From contig NZ_UTHA01000221.1 of the NCBI RefSeq assembly GCF_900582195.1, positions 1 through 64,000 of the forward strand: a stretch of DNA of 64,000 bases, given 5' to 3'. The position numbers and the translations under genes are program-made. Shown piece after piece: positions 34,801-43,371 of the stretch. Source of the stretch: Pseudomonas viridiflava (GTDB lineage: Bacteria; Pseudomonadota; Gammaproteobacteria; Pseudomonadales; Pseudomonadaceae). Below the pieces are notes generated by a model. It did no database searches, was not told the DNA's origin, and worked only from the letters and a program-made list of their open reading frames with translations. How positions within the stretch are numbered: position 1 is the first letter of the stretch; the number at the start of each line of letters is the position of its first letter.

Positions 34801-35877
34801 TCAGCTGCGCTGGCGTTTTGGCAGAACATCCTTGAGCTTGGCGTGCATGCTGCGCAGGGTGTTCTCGGTGGCGGACCAGTCGATGCAGGCATCGGTAATC
34901 GACACGCCGTATTGCAGATCGGCGAGGTCTTTCGGAATCGCCTGGCAACCCCAGTTCAGATGACTCTCGACCATCAGGCCGATGATCGACTGGTTGCCTT
35001 CGAGGATCTGGTTGGCGACGTTCTCCATGACCAGCGGTTGCAGCGCCGGATCCTTGTTGGAGTTGGCGTGGCTGCAATCGACCATGATGTTCGGCTTGAT
35101 CTTCGCCTTGTTCAGCGCCTGCTCGCACAGGGCAACGCTGACCGAATCGTAGTTCGGCTTGCCGTTGCCGCCGCGCAGCACCACGTGACCGTAGGCGTTG
35201 CCTTTGGTAGTGACGATCGACACGCCACCTTCCTGGTTGATGCCGAGGAAACGGTGCGGGCTGGACACCGACTGCAAGGCGTTGATCGCCACAGTCAGGC
35301 CGCCATCGGTGCCGTTCTTGAAGCCGACGGCCGAGGACAGACCGGAAGCCATTTCCCGGTGAGTCTGCGATTCGGTGGTACGTGCACCGATCGCCGACCA
35401 GCTGATCAGGTCCTGCAGATACTGCGGGGAGATCGGGTCGAGGGCTTCGGTGGCGGTTGGCAGGCCTTTTTCGGCCAGGTCCAGCAGCAACTGACGACCG
35501 ATGTGCAGACCGTCCTGGATCTTGAACGAGTCGTCCAGATACGGATCGTTGATCAGGCCTTTCCAGCCGACCGTGGTGCGTGGCTTCTCGAAATACACGC
35601 GCATGACCAGATACAGGGTGTCGGAAACTTCCGCCGCCAGCACCTTGAGGCGATCGGCGTATTCGTGGGCAGCCTTGATATCGTGGATCGAGCACGGGCC
35701 GATCACTACGAACAGACGGTGGTCGGTGCCATCAAGAATGTTGCGAATGACTTCGCGGCCCTTGGTGACGGTGCGCAGGGCAGCGTCGCTCAGAGGGATA
35801 TCACGCTTGAGCTGATCGGGAGTGATCAGGGTCTCGTTAGAGGCGACGTTTAGGTCGTTGATCGGTAAATCAGCCAT
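34801..35877 (-). CDS. aroF: 3-deoxy-7-phosphoheptulonate synthase, type I (DAHP synthase)
   Basis: First enzyme of the shikimate pathway: phosphoenolpyruvate plus erythrose 4-phosphate to DAHP. The 358-aa protein matches AroFGH-type (type I-alpha) length. Motifs: VVIGPCSIHDIKAA, YFEKPRTTVGWKGLINDP, GARTTESQTHRE, LGINQEGG and DCSHANSNK (active-site Cys and metal His). The N-terminal 20-40 residues hold the usual Tyr/Phe sensing extension. An unrelated type II enzyme is at 49,997. Which of AroF/AroG/AroH-type feedback it has cannot be told by eye. Confidence 0.93.
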   Translation of the reverse strand: MADLPINDLNVASNETLITPDQLKRDIPLSDAALRTVTKGREVIRNILDGTDHRLFVVIGPCSIHDIKAAHEYADRLKVLAAEVSDTLYLVMRVYFEKPRTTVGWKGLINDPYLDDSFKIQDGLHIGRQLLLDLAEKGLPTATEALDPISPQYLQDLISWSAIGARTTESQTHREMASGLSSAVGFKNGTDGGLTVAINALQSVSSPHRFLGINQEGGVSIVTTKGNAYGHVVLRGGNGKPNYDSVSVALCEQALNKAKIKPNIMVDCSHANSNKDPALQPLVMENVANQILEGNQSIIGLMVESHLNWGCQAIPKDLADLQYGVSITDACIDWSATENTLRSMHAKLKDVLPKRQRS

Positions 35878-36007
35878 CGTTTACTCGTCAGGTCACGGGT
35901 GCCGGCCGCCAGCGATCCCCGCGCGGCGGAGCACAGCAGATTTAAGCGCGTCGGGGAGCGGAACCTTAGCGCGTAAAGCGCCTGCTCGACAATGGGCAAA
36001 AGGTGCT

Positions 36008-36451
36008 TTAGTCCAGCGCTGGCTGCGCAAAAGCCTTGCGCACGCTGTCGTGGGAGAACTCGTCGGCGTGTTGCTCGACCCATTGCAGGGCCACTGCCTG
36101 AATTTCTTGCAGGTCATCGTGGGTGTCGTGCATGCGGCAATAGCGCTCTATCTGACACACTTGCTCACCCATTCGCGCACTGAACAGTGTCTGCTCATCG
36201 GTAAACGCGATGCCCACCAGATAACCTTTCTTACGGCGCAGACACCACGCCACATAGCCCGGAAAACAGATGTCGGCATTGAGCGTCGGCATGCGCACTT
36301 GCAGGGCCGTGCCATGGCGCCAGGCACGGTGGTAATTGCAAGCGATGCCGCCGAGGCTGATAGTGTGCAGCTGTTGCCTGGAAATACACTCAGGCTTGAG
36401 CAAGGTTAATTCAACCGGCACCTCGTCCGGATGAGGAATGAAACGTCCCAT
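36008..36451 (-). CDS. PilZ-domain protein
   Basis: A 147-aa protein with one PilZ-like domain after a basic N-terminus (MGRFIPHPDEVPVELTLLK); LHTISLGGIACNYHRAW matches the motif D/NxSxxG in form, and PFPGYVAWC-like strand elements follow. The RxxxR motif of c-di-GMP binding is not clear, so binding is uncertain. The start ATG 36451 shares the palindrome CATG with the divergent plus-strand gene. GGGAG is eight bases upstream. Confidence 0.72.
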   Translation of the reverse strand: MGRFIPHPDEVPVELTLLKPECISRQQLHTISLGGIACNYHRAWRHGTALQVRMPTLNADICFPGYVAWCLRRKKGYLVGIAFTDEQTLFSARMGEQVCQIERYCRMHDTHDDLQEIQAVALQWVEQHADEFSHDSVRKAFAQPALD

Positions 36452-36836
36452 GAGCACAGACTCCCTGTGTCGGCCATTTGACATTGTTTCCCCCAGTATA
36501 GTGGTCGAATCCGAACTGACCGATTTCGACGCCGATCAACGGCTATTGGCGATGAGCGGCGTTTCGCTGGTGATTTTCACCAGCGTCGGCTGCGCCAGTT
36601 GCCGTTATGCCCGCGAGGTGTTGCCGGGACTTGATCTGGCCATCGAGCAGCTGTGCTGGATCGATGCCGGCGACAACGGCGGCTTGGTCGAGCGTTATCA
36701 GGTCTTTCATCTGCCAGCGCTGTTCGTGGTGCGCGACGGTGAGTTCTTTGGGGCATTGCACACGCGCCTGACGGCCGCTGCGCTGAACGCGGCGCTGGTG
36801 CAGGCACTGGGTCGAATTGCAGAGGAGTTGCCATGA
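36450..36836 (+). CDS. Thioredoxin-like protein with CxxC
   Basis: A 128-aa protein of thioredoxin fold: VSLVIFTSVGCASCRYAREV holds the redox CASC motif, and HLPALFVVRDGEFFGALH is the cis-Pro strand region. No signal peptide is seen, so it would act in the cytoplasm. The start is uncertain: ATG 36450 shares CATG with the PilZ start, and an in-frame ATG lies at 36438; the ribosome binding site GAGG at 36433 is poorly spaced for either. It overlaps the next gene by four bases (ATGA), implying coupling. Confidence 0.8.
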   Translation: MSTDSLCRPFDIVSPSIVVESELTDFDADQRLLAMSGVSLVIFTSVGCASCRYAREVLPGLDLAIEQLCWIDAGDNGGLVERYQVFHLPALFVVRDGEFFGALHTRLTAAALNAALVQALGRIAEELP

Positions 36837-37789
36837 TGGGGGCAGTGAGTAAACCGGTCGTAGGAATTATCGGCACCGGCGCAATTGGGGGTTTTTACGG
36901 TGTGATGCTGGCGCGCGCCGGTTTCGATGTGCACTTTCTGTTGCGCAGCGAGTTTTCGGCGGTGGCTGAGCGTGGTTTGCAAATCAACAGCGCGGTGCAT
37001 GGCTCGCTGACGTTGCACCCGGCGCAGGCCTATTCGTCGGCCGAAGACATGCCCAAATGCGACTGGCTTTTGGTGGGGGCGAAAACCACCAGCAACGCCG
37101 GTCTCGCGCCTTCAATCATTCAAGCGGCCAAGCCGGATGCGAAAGTGCTGGTGCTGCAAAACGGTCTCGATGTCGAAGACAGCTTGCGTGAACTGCTCCC
37201 CGATTCCCTGCATCTGCTGGGCGGCTTGTGCCTGATTTGCGTACACCGCGAAGGTCCGGGTCTGGTCACCCATCAGGCACTCGGCGCCGTCAATGTTGGC
37301 TATCACAGTGGCCCGGCCGTGGATGATGGCACGCGCATGGCGATTGTCGAGGAGGGCGCCGGGTTGTTCCGCGCTGCCGGAATCGATTCCCAGGCAATGG
37401 CCAATCTGCAACAGGCGCGCTGGCAGAAACTGGTGTGGAATATTCCCTACAACGGACTCTCGGTGTTGCTCGGCGCCAGCACCACGCCGCTGATGGCCGA
37501 TGCCGACAGCCGCGCGTTGATCCAGGCGTTGATGGCCGAAGTGGTGCAGGGCGCCAAGGCCTGCGGCCAGGACATACCGCCGGGATACGCCGACTACCTG
37601 TTCATGATGACCGAGAAAATGCCCGACTACTGGCCGAGCATGTACCACGACTTTTTACATAAGCGACCGCTGGAGCTGGAGGCGATCTACGCTCGGCCAT
37701 TGGCGGCAGCGAAAGCCGCGGGTTGTGAGTTGCCACGCATCGAGGCGTTGTATCGCAATTTGAGTTTTATCGATCGGCGCAACATTTAA
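36833..37789 (+). CDS. 2-dehydropantoate 2-reductase family protein (PanE/ApbA)
   Basis: A 318-aa NADPH-dependent reductase. The Rossmann motif GIIGTGAIGGFYG lies at about 11-23, with NGL and the motif KLVWNIPYNGLSVLLGASTT carrying the catalytic Lys/Asn region. Ketopantoate reductase is a step of pantothenate synthesis, but this family includes paralogues, and the isolated location means the panE role is not certain. It is co-transcribed with the thioredoxin-like gene. Confidence 0.88.
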   Translation: MMGAVSKPVVGIIGTGAIGGFYGVMLARAGFDVHFLLRSEFSAVAERGLQINSAVHGSLTLHPAQAYSSAEDMPKCDWLLVGAKTTSNAGLAPSIIQAAKPDAKVLVLQNGLDVEDSLRELLPDSLHLLGGLCLICVHREGPGLVTHQALGAVNVGYHSGPAVDDGTRMAIVEEGAGLFRAAGIDSQAMANLQQARWQKLVWNIPYNGLSVLLGASTTPLMADADSRALIQALMAEVVQGAKACGQDIPPGYADYLFMMTEKMPDYWPSMYHDFLHKRPLELEAIYARPLAAAKAAGCELPRIEALYRNLSFIDRRNI

Positions 37790-37812
37790 GCCGGTCGCTC
37801 TGGGGGGAAGGC

Positions 37813-38718
37813 ATGGCCAAGAACATCGATGACAAACTGGTGCTGGCGATTTCGTCACGCGCCTTGTTCGACCTGAGCGAGAGCCACAAGGTCTATCTGT
37901 CGAGCGGCGTCGAAGCCTACCGGCAATATCAGATCGAGCACGAAGACGAAATTCTTGCACCCGGCGATGCCTTTCCGCTGGTGGAAAAACTCCTGAGCCT
38001 GAACAGTCGCCTCGGTCGTGCGCGGGTCGAGGTGATTCTGGTCTCGCGCAACAGCGCCGACACCGGCCTGCGCGTGTTCAACTCGATTCATCATTATGGT
38101 CTGGCGATTTCCCGTGCGGCGTTTGTCGGCGGGCGCAGCCCGTATCCTTATTTGAAAGCCTTCGGTTGTGACCTGTTTCTGTCTACCCACGCCGAAGATG
38201 TGCGCGCGGCGCTGGATGCCGGGTTCGCCGCTGCGACGATTCTTTCCGGTGGAGCGAGCCGTGCGGCCAGTGATGAATTGCGCATCGCCTTCGACGGCGA
38301 CGCGGTGATTTTTTCCGACGAGTCGGAGCGCGTCTATCAGTCTGGCGGGCTGGAAGCGTTTCAGGCCAAGGAGCGCGAGTCGGCCCGCGAGCCGTTGCGC
38401 GGCGGACCCTTCAAAGGCTTTCTGGCGGCGCTCAATCTGCTGCAGCGCGAGTTTCCCGATGACGATTGCCCGATCCGCACGGCGCTGGTCACCGCGCGTT
38501 CGGCGCCGGCCCATGAACGGGTGATCCGCACCTTGCGCGAGTGGGACATTCGTCTCGACGAATCACTGTTCCTCGGTGGCCTGACCAAATCGGCATTTCT
38601 TGAAGCATTCGCCGCCGACGTGTTTTTCGACGATCAGGCCGGCCACTGTGAACTCGCCCGCGAAGTCGTTGCCACCGGCCACGTACCGCACGGCATCAGC
38701 AACGAACCGCCGGTCTAA
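37813..38718 (+). CDS. 5'-nucleotidase (PF06189, cytosolic IA-like)
   Basis: A 301-aa protein, MAKNIDDKLVLAISSRALFD at the N-terminus, with the SSRALFDL motif and LGRARVEVILVSRNSADTGL, EVVIVF-type strand AVIFSDESERV and a late AFAADVFFDDQ. This is the HAD-type 5'-nucleotidase family (NT5C1-like) that dephosphorylates nucleoside monophosphates. It follows the PanE-like gene by 23 bases on the same strand. Substrate preference unknown. Confidence 0.85.
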   Translation: MAKNIDDKLVLAISSRALFDLSESHKVYLSSGVEAYRQYQIEHEDEILAPGDAFPLVEKLLSLNSRLGRARVEVILVSRNSADTGLRVFNSIHHYGLAISRAAFVGGRSPYPYLKAFGCDLFLSTHAEDVRAALDAGFAAATILSGGASRAASDELRIAFDGDAVIFSDESERVYQSGGLEAFQAKERESAREPLRGGPFKGFLAALNLLQREFPDDDCPIRTALVTARSAPAHERVIRTLREWDIRLDESLFLGGLTKSAFLEAFAADVFFDDQAGHCELAREVVATGHVPHGISNEPPV

Positions 38719-38815
38719 AGCCCTTTGGTTCAAGACGTTGCGTCACACGTCGTAGTCGTCAAGGCACTGCTAAGCTGAATCAAATCTCCGCCATGTTGGC
38801 ACGCGAGGAGGTCAT

Positions 38816-39319
38816 ATGATTCGTTCGATGCTGTATGCCACTGACCTCGGTCTGTACGCACCGTTAGTGATGCAGCATGCCCTGGCGTTGGCGCGAACGT
38901 TCAATGCCGATCTGTACGTGGTGCATGCGGTGGAGCCGATGGGACTGTTCGCCGAATCGGTGTTGCAGAGCTATCTCGACGAGCAGGCATTGAACGAATT
39001 TCACAGCCAGGGTCTGAAAACTGTCATCGCCAATATCGAGCAGCGGGTGCTGGAAAGCTTTCGCGAAGAGCTGGGGGATGACGGCGAGCAGGATCTGCAG
39101 CGCATTCGCGCCGTGCGCGTGCTGCAGGGCGATCCGTCGCAGGTGATTCTCGACCAGGTGCAGAAACTCTCTGTCGATTTGTTGATCGTAGGCAGTCACA
39201 GCCACGGGGTAGGTGCGGAAACGCCGTTGGGGCGTACGGCGGCGCGGGTTCTGCAATTGGCCAAAGTACCGGTTTACATGGTGCCGCTGGTGGAGCGGAG
39301 GCGGCGGGGGGATCGCTGA
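38816..39319 (+). CDS. Universal stress protein UspA family
   Basis: A 167-aa protein with one Usp domain. The N-terminus MIRSMLYATDLGLYAPLVMQ carries the ATDL motif, and the C-terminal GSHSHGVGAETPLGRTAARV fits the ATP-binding pattern Gx2Gx9G(S/T). Length slightly exceeds the classical 140. A usp next to cysB is a known arrangement in Pseudomonas. The start follows GAGGAGG. Confidence 0.9.
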   Translation: MIRSMLYATDLGLYAPLVMQHALALARTFNADLYVVHAVEPMGLFAESVLQSYLDEQALNEFHSQGLKTVIANIEQRVLESFREELGDDGEQDLQRIRAVRVLQGDPSQVILDQVQKLSVDLLIVGSHSHGVGAETPLGRTAARVLQLAKVPVYMVPLVERRRRGDR

Positions 39320-39329
39320 AGCACGAATA

Positions 39330-39395
39330 ATGGCGCTTTGATAAAAAAGTTCTAGATTTATTATTCAAACCATTAATATAGTTATATACCGTCGC
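39330..39395 (+). promoter_or_regulatory. AT-rich promoter region of cysB
   Basis: The gap before cysB holds ATAAAAAAGTTCTAGATTTA and TTAATATAGTTATATACC, strongly AT-rich in a GC-rich genome. TATAGT and TATATA are possible -10 boxes; the -35 element could not be fixed. Confidence 0.4.
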
Positions 39396-39432
39396 TGATG
39401 CCCGTGGCGTCTACCTGCTTTGAGGGATTCAT

Positions 39433-40407
39433 ATGAAGCTTCAACAATTGCGCTACATCTGGGAAGTGGCGCACCACGACCTCAACGTTTCCGCTACGGC
39501 CCAAAGCCTCTACACCTCGCAACCGGGCATCAGTAAACAAATCCGTCTGCTGGAAGACGAACTCGGCGTTGAAGTGTTTGCCCGCAGCGGCAAGCACCTG
39601 ACCCGCGTGACCCCGGCCGGCGAGCGCATCATCACCACCGCTGGTGAGATTCTGCGCAAGGTCGAAAGCATCAAGCAGATCGCCCAGGAATTCTCCAACG
39701 AGAAGAAAGGCACTCTGTCGATCGCCACCACCCACACCCAGGCACGTTACGCACTGCCGCCGGTGATCAGCAATTTCATCAAGCAATACCCGGACGTGGC
39801 GCTGCACATGCATCAGGGTTCGCCGATGCAGATCGCCGAAATGGCGGCCGATGGAACTGTCGATTTCGCCATCGCCACCGAAGCGCTGGAGCTGTTCGGC
39901 GATCTGGTGATGATGCCGTGCTATCGCTGGAACCGTTGCGTGGTTGTGCCTCAGGGCCACCCGCTGACCAAGTTGCCGAAGCTGACCCTGGAAGCCCTGG
40001 CCGAATACCCGATCGTGACTTACGTATTCGGCTTCACCGGCCGTTCCAAGCTCGACGAAGCCTTCAGCCATCGCGGCCTGACGCCGAAAGTGGTGTTCAC
40101 CGCCGCCGACGCCGACGTGATCAAGACCTACGTGCGTCTGGGTCTGGGGGTCGGCATCGTCGCTAAAATGGCGGTCGACACCAAACTCGACAACGATCTG
40201 GTGGTGCTGGATGCCAGCGAACTGTTCGAATCGAGCGTGACCAAGATCGGTTTCCGTCGCGGTACTTTCCTGCGTGGTTTCATGTGCGATTTCATCGAGA
40301 AGTTCGCCCCGCACCTGACCCGCGAAGTCATGGCCAAAGCCATTCAGTGCCACAACAAACAGGAACTGGAAGAGCTGTTCGACGGCGTCGAACTGCCGGT
40401 TCACTGA
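39433..40407 (+). CDS. cysB: LysR-family regulator CysB
   Basis: Master regulator of sulfur assimilation, activated by N- or O-acetylserine. The 324-aa length and N-terminus MKLQQLRYIWEVAHHDLNVS ATAQSLYTSQPGISKQI carry the LysR helix-turn-helix; the effector domain keeps the CysB-typical TTHTQARYALPPVI and VTYVFGFTGRSKLDEAF. An AT-rich leader precedes it. The call is near certain. Confidence 0.96.
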   Translation: MKLQQLRYIWEVAHHDLNVSATAQSLYTSQPGISKQIRLLEDELGVEVFARSGKHLTRVTPAGERIITTAGEILRKVESIKQIAQEFSNEKKGTLSIATTHTQARYALPPVISNFIKQYPDVALHMHQGSPMQIAEMAADGTVDFAIATEALELFGDLVMMPCYRWNRCVVVPQGHPLTKLPKLTLEALAEYPIVTYVFGFTGRSKLDEAFSHRGLTPKVVFTAADADVIKTYVRLGLGVGIVAKMAVDTKLDNDLVVLDASELFESSVTKIGFRRGTFLRGFMCDFIEKFAPHLTREVMAKAIQCHNKQELEELFDGVELPVH

Positions 40408-40416
40408 TCAGCTGCC

Positions 40417-40899
40417 TCAAAGCACCTCGGTGACAGCAAACTGTTGCCGGGTGCCCGCCACCAGAATCTCCACCTCATCGCCCTCGAACTTGCCCAGCAG
40501 GCTTTTGCCCAGCGGCGAGCGCGGGGTGATGACGGTAATCGGCTGACCCACCACATCGACTTTCAGGCCTGCCCCATCGGGTGCCAGAAACAGCCATTGT
40601 TCGCGACCCTTTGCGTCTTCCAGACCGAGCAGGGCGCTGATTTCGATGCCACGGTTTTCGTCATAGGCGCGCAGTGTCAGGTTCTGGCACAGCGCCAGTG
40701 ACTGACGAATTTCCTCGACCCGTTTCGCCTGACCTGCCGCTAGATACGACGCCTCAAGCCCCAGGGTGTCGTACTTGTTTTCGGCGATGTTCTCTTCGTG
40801 AGTCGCGGTTTCGTAAGCGGTTTGTGCGGCGCGTTCGGCGATGTCGAGGTCGATGCGCAATTTGTCGAGAATCAGTTGGTGGACGGCGTGCTTGTTCAT
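40417..40899 (-). CDS. GreA/GreB-family elongation-factor paralogue
   Basis: A 160-aa protein with a coiled-coil N-terminal half and a C-terminal FKBP-like Gre domain (VITPRSPLGKSLLGKFEGDEV EILVAGT). The tip region reads EENIAENKYD in place of GDxSENAEY of GreA/GreB, so the catalytic Asp position appears replaced while Glu-Asn is kept. It may compete for the polymerase secondary channel rather than promote cleavage. The start MNKHAVHQ (40899) is chosen over the upstream frame. It overlaps the operon with the next membrane protein. Confidence 0.82.
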   Translation of the reverse strand: MNKHAVHQLILDKLRIDLDIAERAAQTAYETATHEENIAENKYDTLGLEASYLAAGQAKRVEEIRQSLALCQNLTLRAYDENRGIEISALLGLEDAKGREQWLFLAPDGAGLKVDVVGQPITVITPRSPLGKSLLGKFEGDEVEILVAGTRQQFAVTEVL

Positions 40900-40901
40900 G
40901 A

Positions 40902-41309
40902 TCAATCGCAGAACTGCAAAACGTTGGCGCGGGATTTTTCGCTTGGAGCCGTCTGATCCTGTTGCAGCCAGAACTGGCACTTCGGATTTGACTGATTGCG
41001 AATGCTGCTGCGGGCCTGATCCATGCGCGCTTGCTGCTCGTTCTTGCGCAGATTTTCTTCGTACTGTTGGAACAGCGGGCTCTGCGGCGGAATATCCGGC
41101 TGCACCTGCACCGCCGGTGGATTAGCCAATTGCTGCACAGCCTGGGCGACCGGTGCCAGTTGTTCTTTGAACAGCAAATGCGACAGCAGCCAGCAGGTCA
41201 GCGCAATGGCGACGAAGCCCAGCCACATGCCCAAGGCAATACTGCCGGTCAAATGCAGCGCGCTAAGCTGAACAGGCAACGGGCGACGCGGGTTTGGACG
41301 GTAGGGCAT
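40902..41309 (-). CDS. Hypothetical single-pass membrane protein
   Basis: A 135-aa protein with one hydrophobic helix (about 22-46, LTGSIALGMWLGFVAIALTC) after a basic proline-rich start MPYRPNPRRPLPVQL. The C-terminal part is charged and glutamine-rich, with coiled-coil character (PLFQQYEENLRKNEQQARMD), and ends LQFCD. The family is not recognised. It immediately precedes the Gre-like gene on the same strand with no gap. ATG 41309 follows AGGAGG. Confidence 0.72.
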   Translation of the reverse strand: MPYRPNPRRPLPVQLSALHLTGSIALGMWLGFVAIALTCWLLSHLLFKEQLAPVAQAVQQLANPPAVQVQPDIPPQSPLFQQYEENLRKNEQQARMDQARSSIRNQSNPKCQFWLQQDQTAPSEKSRANVLQFCD

Positions 41310-41433
41310 GGCTGCCTCCTGGCGGGTGATTGCGGGCAAGTGGCGATTGTCGCACGAAGATTAATCGCCGTCGGCTCTTCTGCGCGAGGTCATTTATGCG
41401 GACAATCGCTGCTTTTGCCAACGGGAGTCTTGA

Positions 41434-42576
41434 ATGCCGCAATTGAAACCCCGCTGGGATATTTTCTGCACCGTGGTCGACAACTTTGGCGACATCGGCG
41501 TGACCTGGCGTCTGGCCCGGCAATTGGCGGCCGAACACGGTTTGGCGGTGCGCTTGTGGGTCGATGATCTGCGCGCATTCGAGCGCATTTGCCCTGAAAT
41601 CGATATCAACGCTGCACAGCAATGGCAGCAAGGCGTCGAAGTGCGGCACTGGCCGGCCGTGTGGTCGCACACTGACGCCGCTGATGTGGTGATCGCCGCG
41701 TTTGCCTGTCAATTACCGAGTGATTACATGGACGCGATGGCCGGGCGTGAGCAGCCACCGCTGTGGATGAATCTCGACTATCTCAGCGCCGAAAACTGGG
41801 TGATCGGCTGTCACGGGTTGCCGTCGGTCAAATACAAATCGGTGCAGAAGTTCTTCTTCTTTCCGGGGTTCCAGCCGGGCACTGGTGGGCTGTTGCGTGA
41901 GCGAGGTTTGCTCGAGCAGCGTCGGCAATTTCAGCAGGATGCCGAGGCTCAGCGCCAATTCCTGCAAGGTCTCGGGATCGATCGTGCGCCTGGCGCCCAG
42001 CTGATTTCGCTGTTTGCCTACGAGAACGCCGGGTTGGCCAGTTGGCTGGACGTTTTGGCGGCGGACGCTGCACCGACTCATCTGCTGGTGCCGGAAGGGC
42101 GAATTCTTGGCGATGTGGCGCGCTGGCTCGAGGTGGAAACCCTGGCGGTCGGTGCGATTCATGTGCGTCAGTCGCTCACCGTGCAAGTGCTGCCGTTCGT
42201 CCGACAGGATCAATATGATCACTTGCTCTGGTGCTGCGATTTCAACGCGGTGCGTGGGGAAGATTCGTTCGTGCGGGCGCAATGGGCGGGGCGGCCGCTG
42301 CTTTGGCACATCTATCAGCAGGACGAAGACATCCATCTGGACAAGCTCGATGCCTTCCTCGCGCTTTATACAAAAGGTCTGTCACCGGCCGCTGCCGAGG
42401 CGATGAACGGTCTCTGGCGAGCCTGGAGCGCCGGTCAGCCAATCGGTGAACACTGGCTCGACGCCCGTAATCATTGGCCAGAACTGCAGGAAAATGCCGA
42501 AGCGTGGTGTCTGGAACAAGGCTTGCAGGCCGATCTTGCCGCGGCGCTGGTACAGTTTTACCTAAATTGGATATGA
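41434..42576 (+). CDS. earP: EF-P arginine rhamnosyltransferase EarP
   Basis: Transfers rhamnose from dTDP-beta-L-rhamnose to Arg32 of elongation factor P. The 380-aa protein, MPQLKPRWDIFCTVVDNFGD at the start, has the GT-B fold, the conserved DNFGDIGVTWRLARQL block and the C-terminal SVRGEDSFVRAQ-like motif (here AVRGEDSFVRAQWAGRPLLW). It directly precedes efp, as is usual. The dTDP-rhamnose genes are not in the window. Confidence 0.96.
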   Translation: MPQLKPRWDIFCTVVDNFGDIGVTWRLARQLAAEHGLAVRLWVDDLRAFERICPEIDINAAQQWQQGVEVRHWPAVWSHTDAADVVIAAFACQLPSDYMDAMAGREQPPLWMNLDYLSAENWVIGCHGLPSVKYKSVQKFFFFPGFQPGTGGLLRERGLLEQRRQFQQDAEAQRQFLQGLGIDRAPGAQLISLFAYENAGLASWLDVLAADAAPTHLLVPEGRILGDVARWLEVETLAVGAIHVRQSLTVQVLPFVRQDQYDHLLWCCDFNAVRGEDSFVRAQWAGRPLLWHIYQQDEDIHLDKLDAFLALYTKGLSPAAAEAMNGLWRAWSAGQPIGEHWLDARNHWPELQENAEAWCLEQGLQADLAAALVQFYLNWI

Positions 42577-42624
42577 TACGCGGCCTAGATTTTTGTAAAT
42601 CCCATCCAAATTCGGATATTCGCA

Positions 42625-43194
42625 ATGAAAACTGGTAAAGAACTGAAACCCGGTACCGTGATCCGTCTCGAGAACGATCCTTGGCTGGTTCAGAAAGCTG
42701 AATTCACCAAGTCGGGCCGTAACAGCGCGATCATGAAGACCAAGCTGAAAAACCTGCTGACCGGTTACAAGACCGAGATCGTTTACAGCGCTGATGACAA
42801 ACTGGACGACGTAATCCTCGACCGCAAAGAAGCGACCCTGTCCTTCATCAGCGGCGACACCTACACGTTCATGGACACCACCGACTACACCATGTACGAG
42901 CTGAACGCTGAAGACATCGAAGCTGTTCTGCCTTTCGTTGAAGAAGGCATGACCGATGTTTGCGAAGCGATCTTCTTCGAAGAGCGTCTGGTTTCCGTAG
43001 AGCTGCCGACCACCATCGTGCGCGTAGTTGACTACACCGAAGGTTCGGCTCGCGGCGACACTTCCGGCAAAGTCATGAAGCCAGCCAAACTGGCTAACGG
43101 TACTGAGCTGCAGGTTGCTGACTTCATCGAAATCGGTGACAAGATCGAGATCGACACCCGCGAAGGCGGTTCCTACAAAGGCCGTGCTAAATAA
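42625..43194 (+). CDS. efp: Elongation factor P
   Basis: Relieves ribosome stalling at polyproline codons. The 189-aa protein has the three beta-domains; the tip loop SGRNSAIMK places Arg32, the residue rhamnosylated by EarP (not the Lys of EpmA types). This matches the neighbouring earP. A TATGAT box inside the end of earP (42574-42579) may provide an extra promoter. A terminator follows. Confidence 0.97.
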   Translation: MKTGKELKPGTVIRLENDPWLVQKAEFTKSGRNSAIMKTKLKNLLTGYKTEIVYSADDKLDDVILDRKEATLSFISGDTYTFMDTTDYTMYELNAEDIEAVLPFVEEGMTDVCEAIFFEERLVSVELPTTIVRVVDYTEGSARGDTSGKVMKPAKLANGTELQVADFIEIGDKIEIDTREGGSYKGRAK

Positions 43195-43214
43195 GCATCG
43201 GTTTTTGCGGAAAG

Positions 43215-43246
43215 AAAAAGCCCGACCATTGAGTCGGGCTTTTTTG
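43215..43246 (+). terminator. Terminator of efp
   Basis: Stem AAGCCCGAC / GTCGGGCTT, loop CATTGA, then TTTTTTG. Confidence 0.88.
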
Positions 43247-43270
43247 TGCCTGTTAGAACCACTCTGAACC

Positions 43271-43361
43271 CTGTGGGAGCGAGCTTGCTCGCGAAAGCGG
43301 TGTGTCATTCAATGAAGCGTTGTCTGACAGGACGCCTTCGCGAGCAAGCTCGCTCCCACAT
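43271..43361. repeat. REPIN between efp and the esterase gene
   Basis: TGTGGGAGCGAGCTTGCTCG CGAAAG and inverted CTTCGCGAGCAAGCTCGCTC CCACA, about 41 bases apart. Confidence 0.88.
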
Positions 43362-43371
43362 TGGATGGGGT

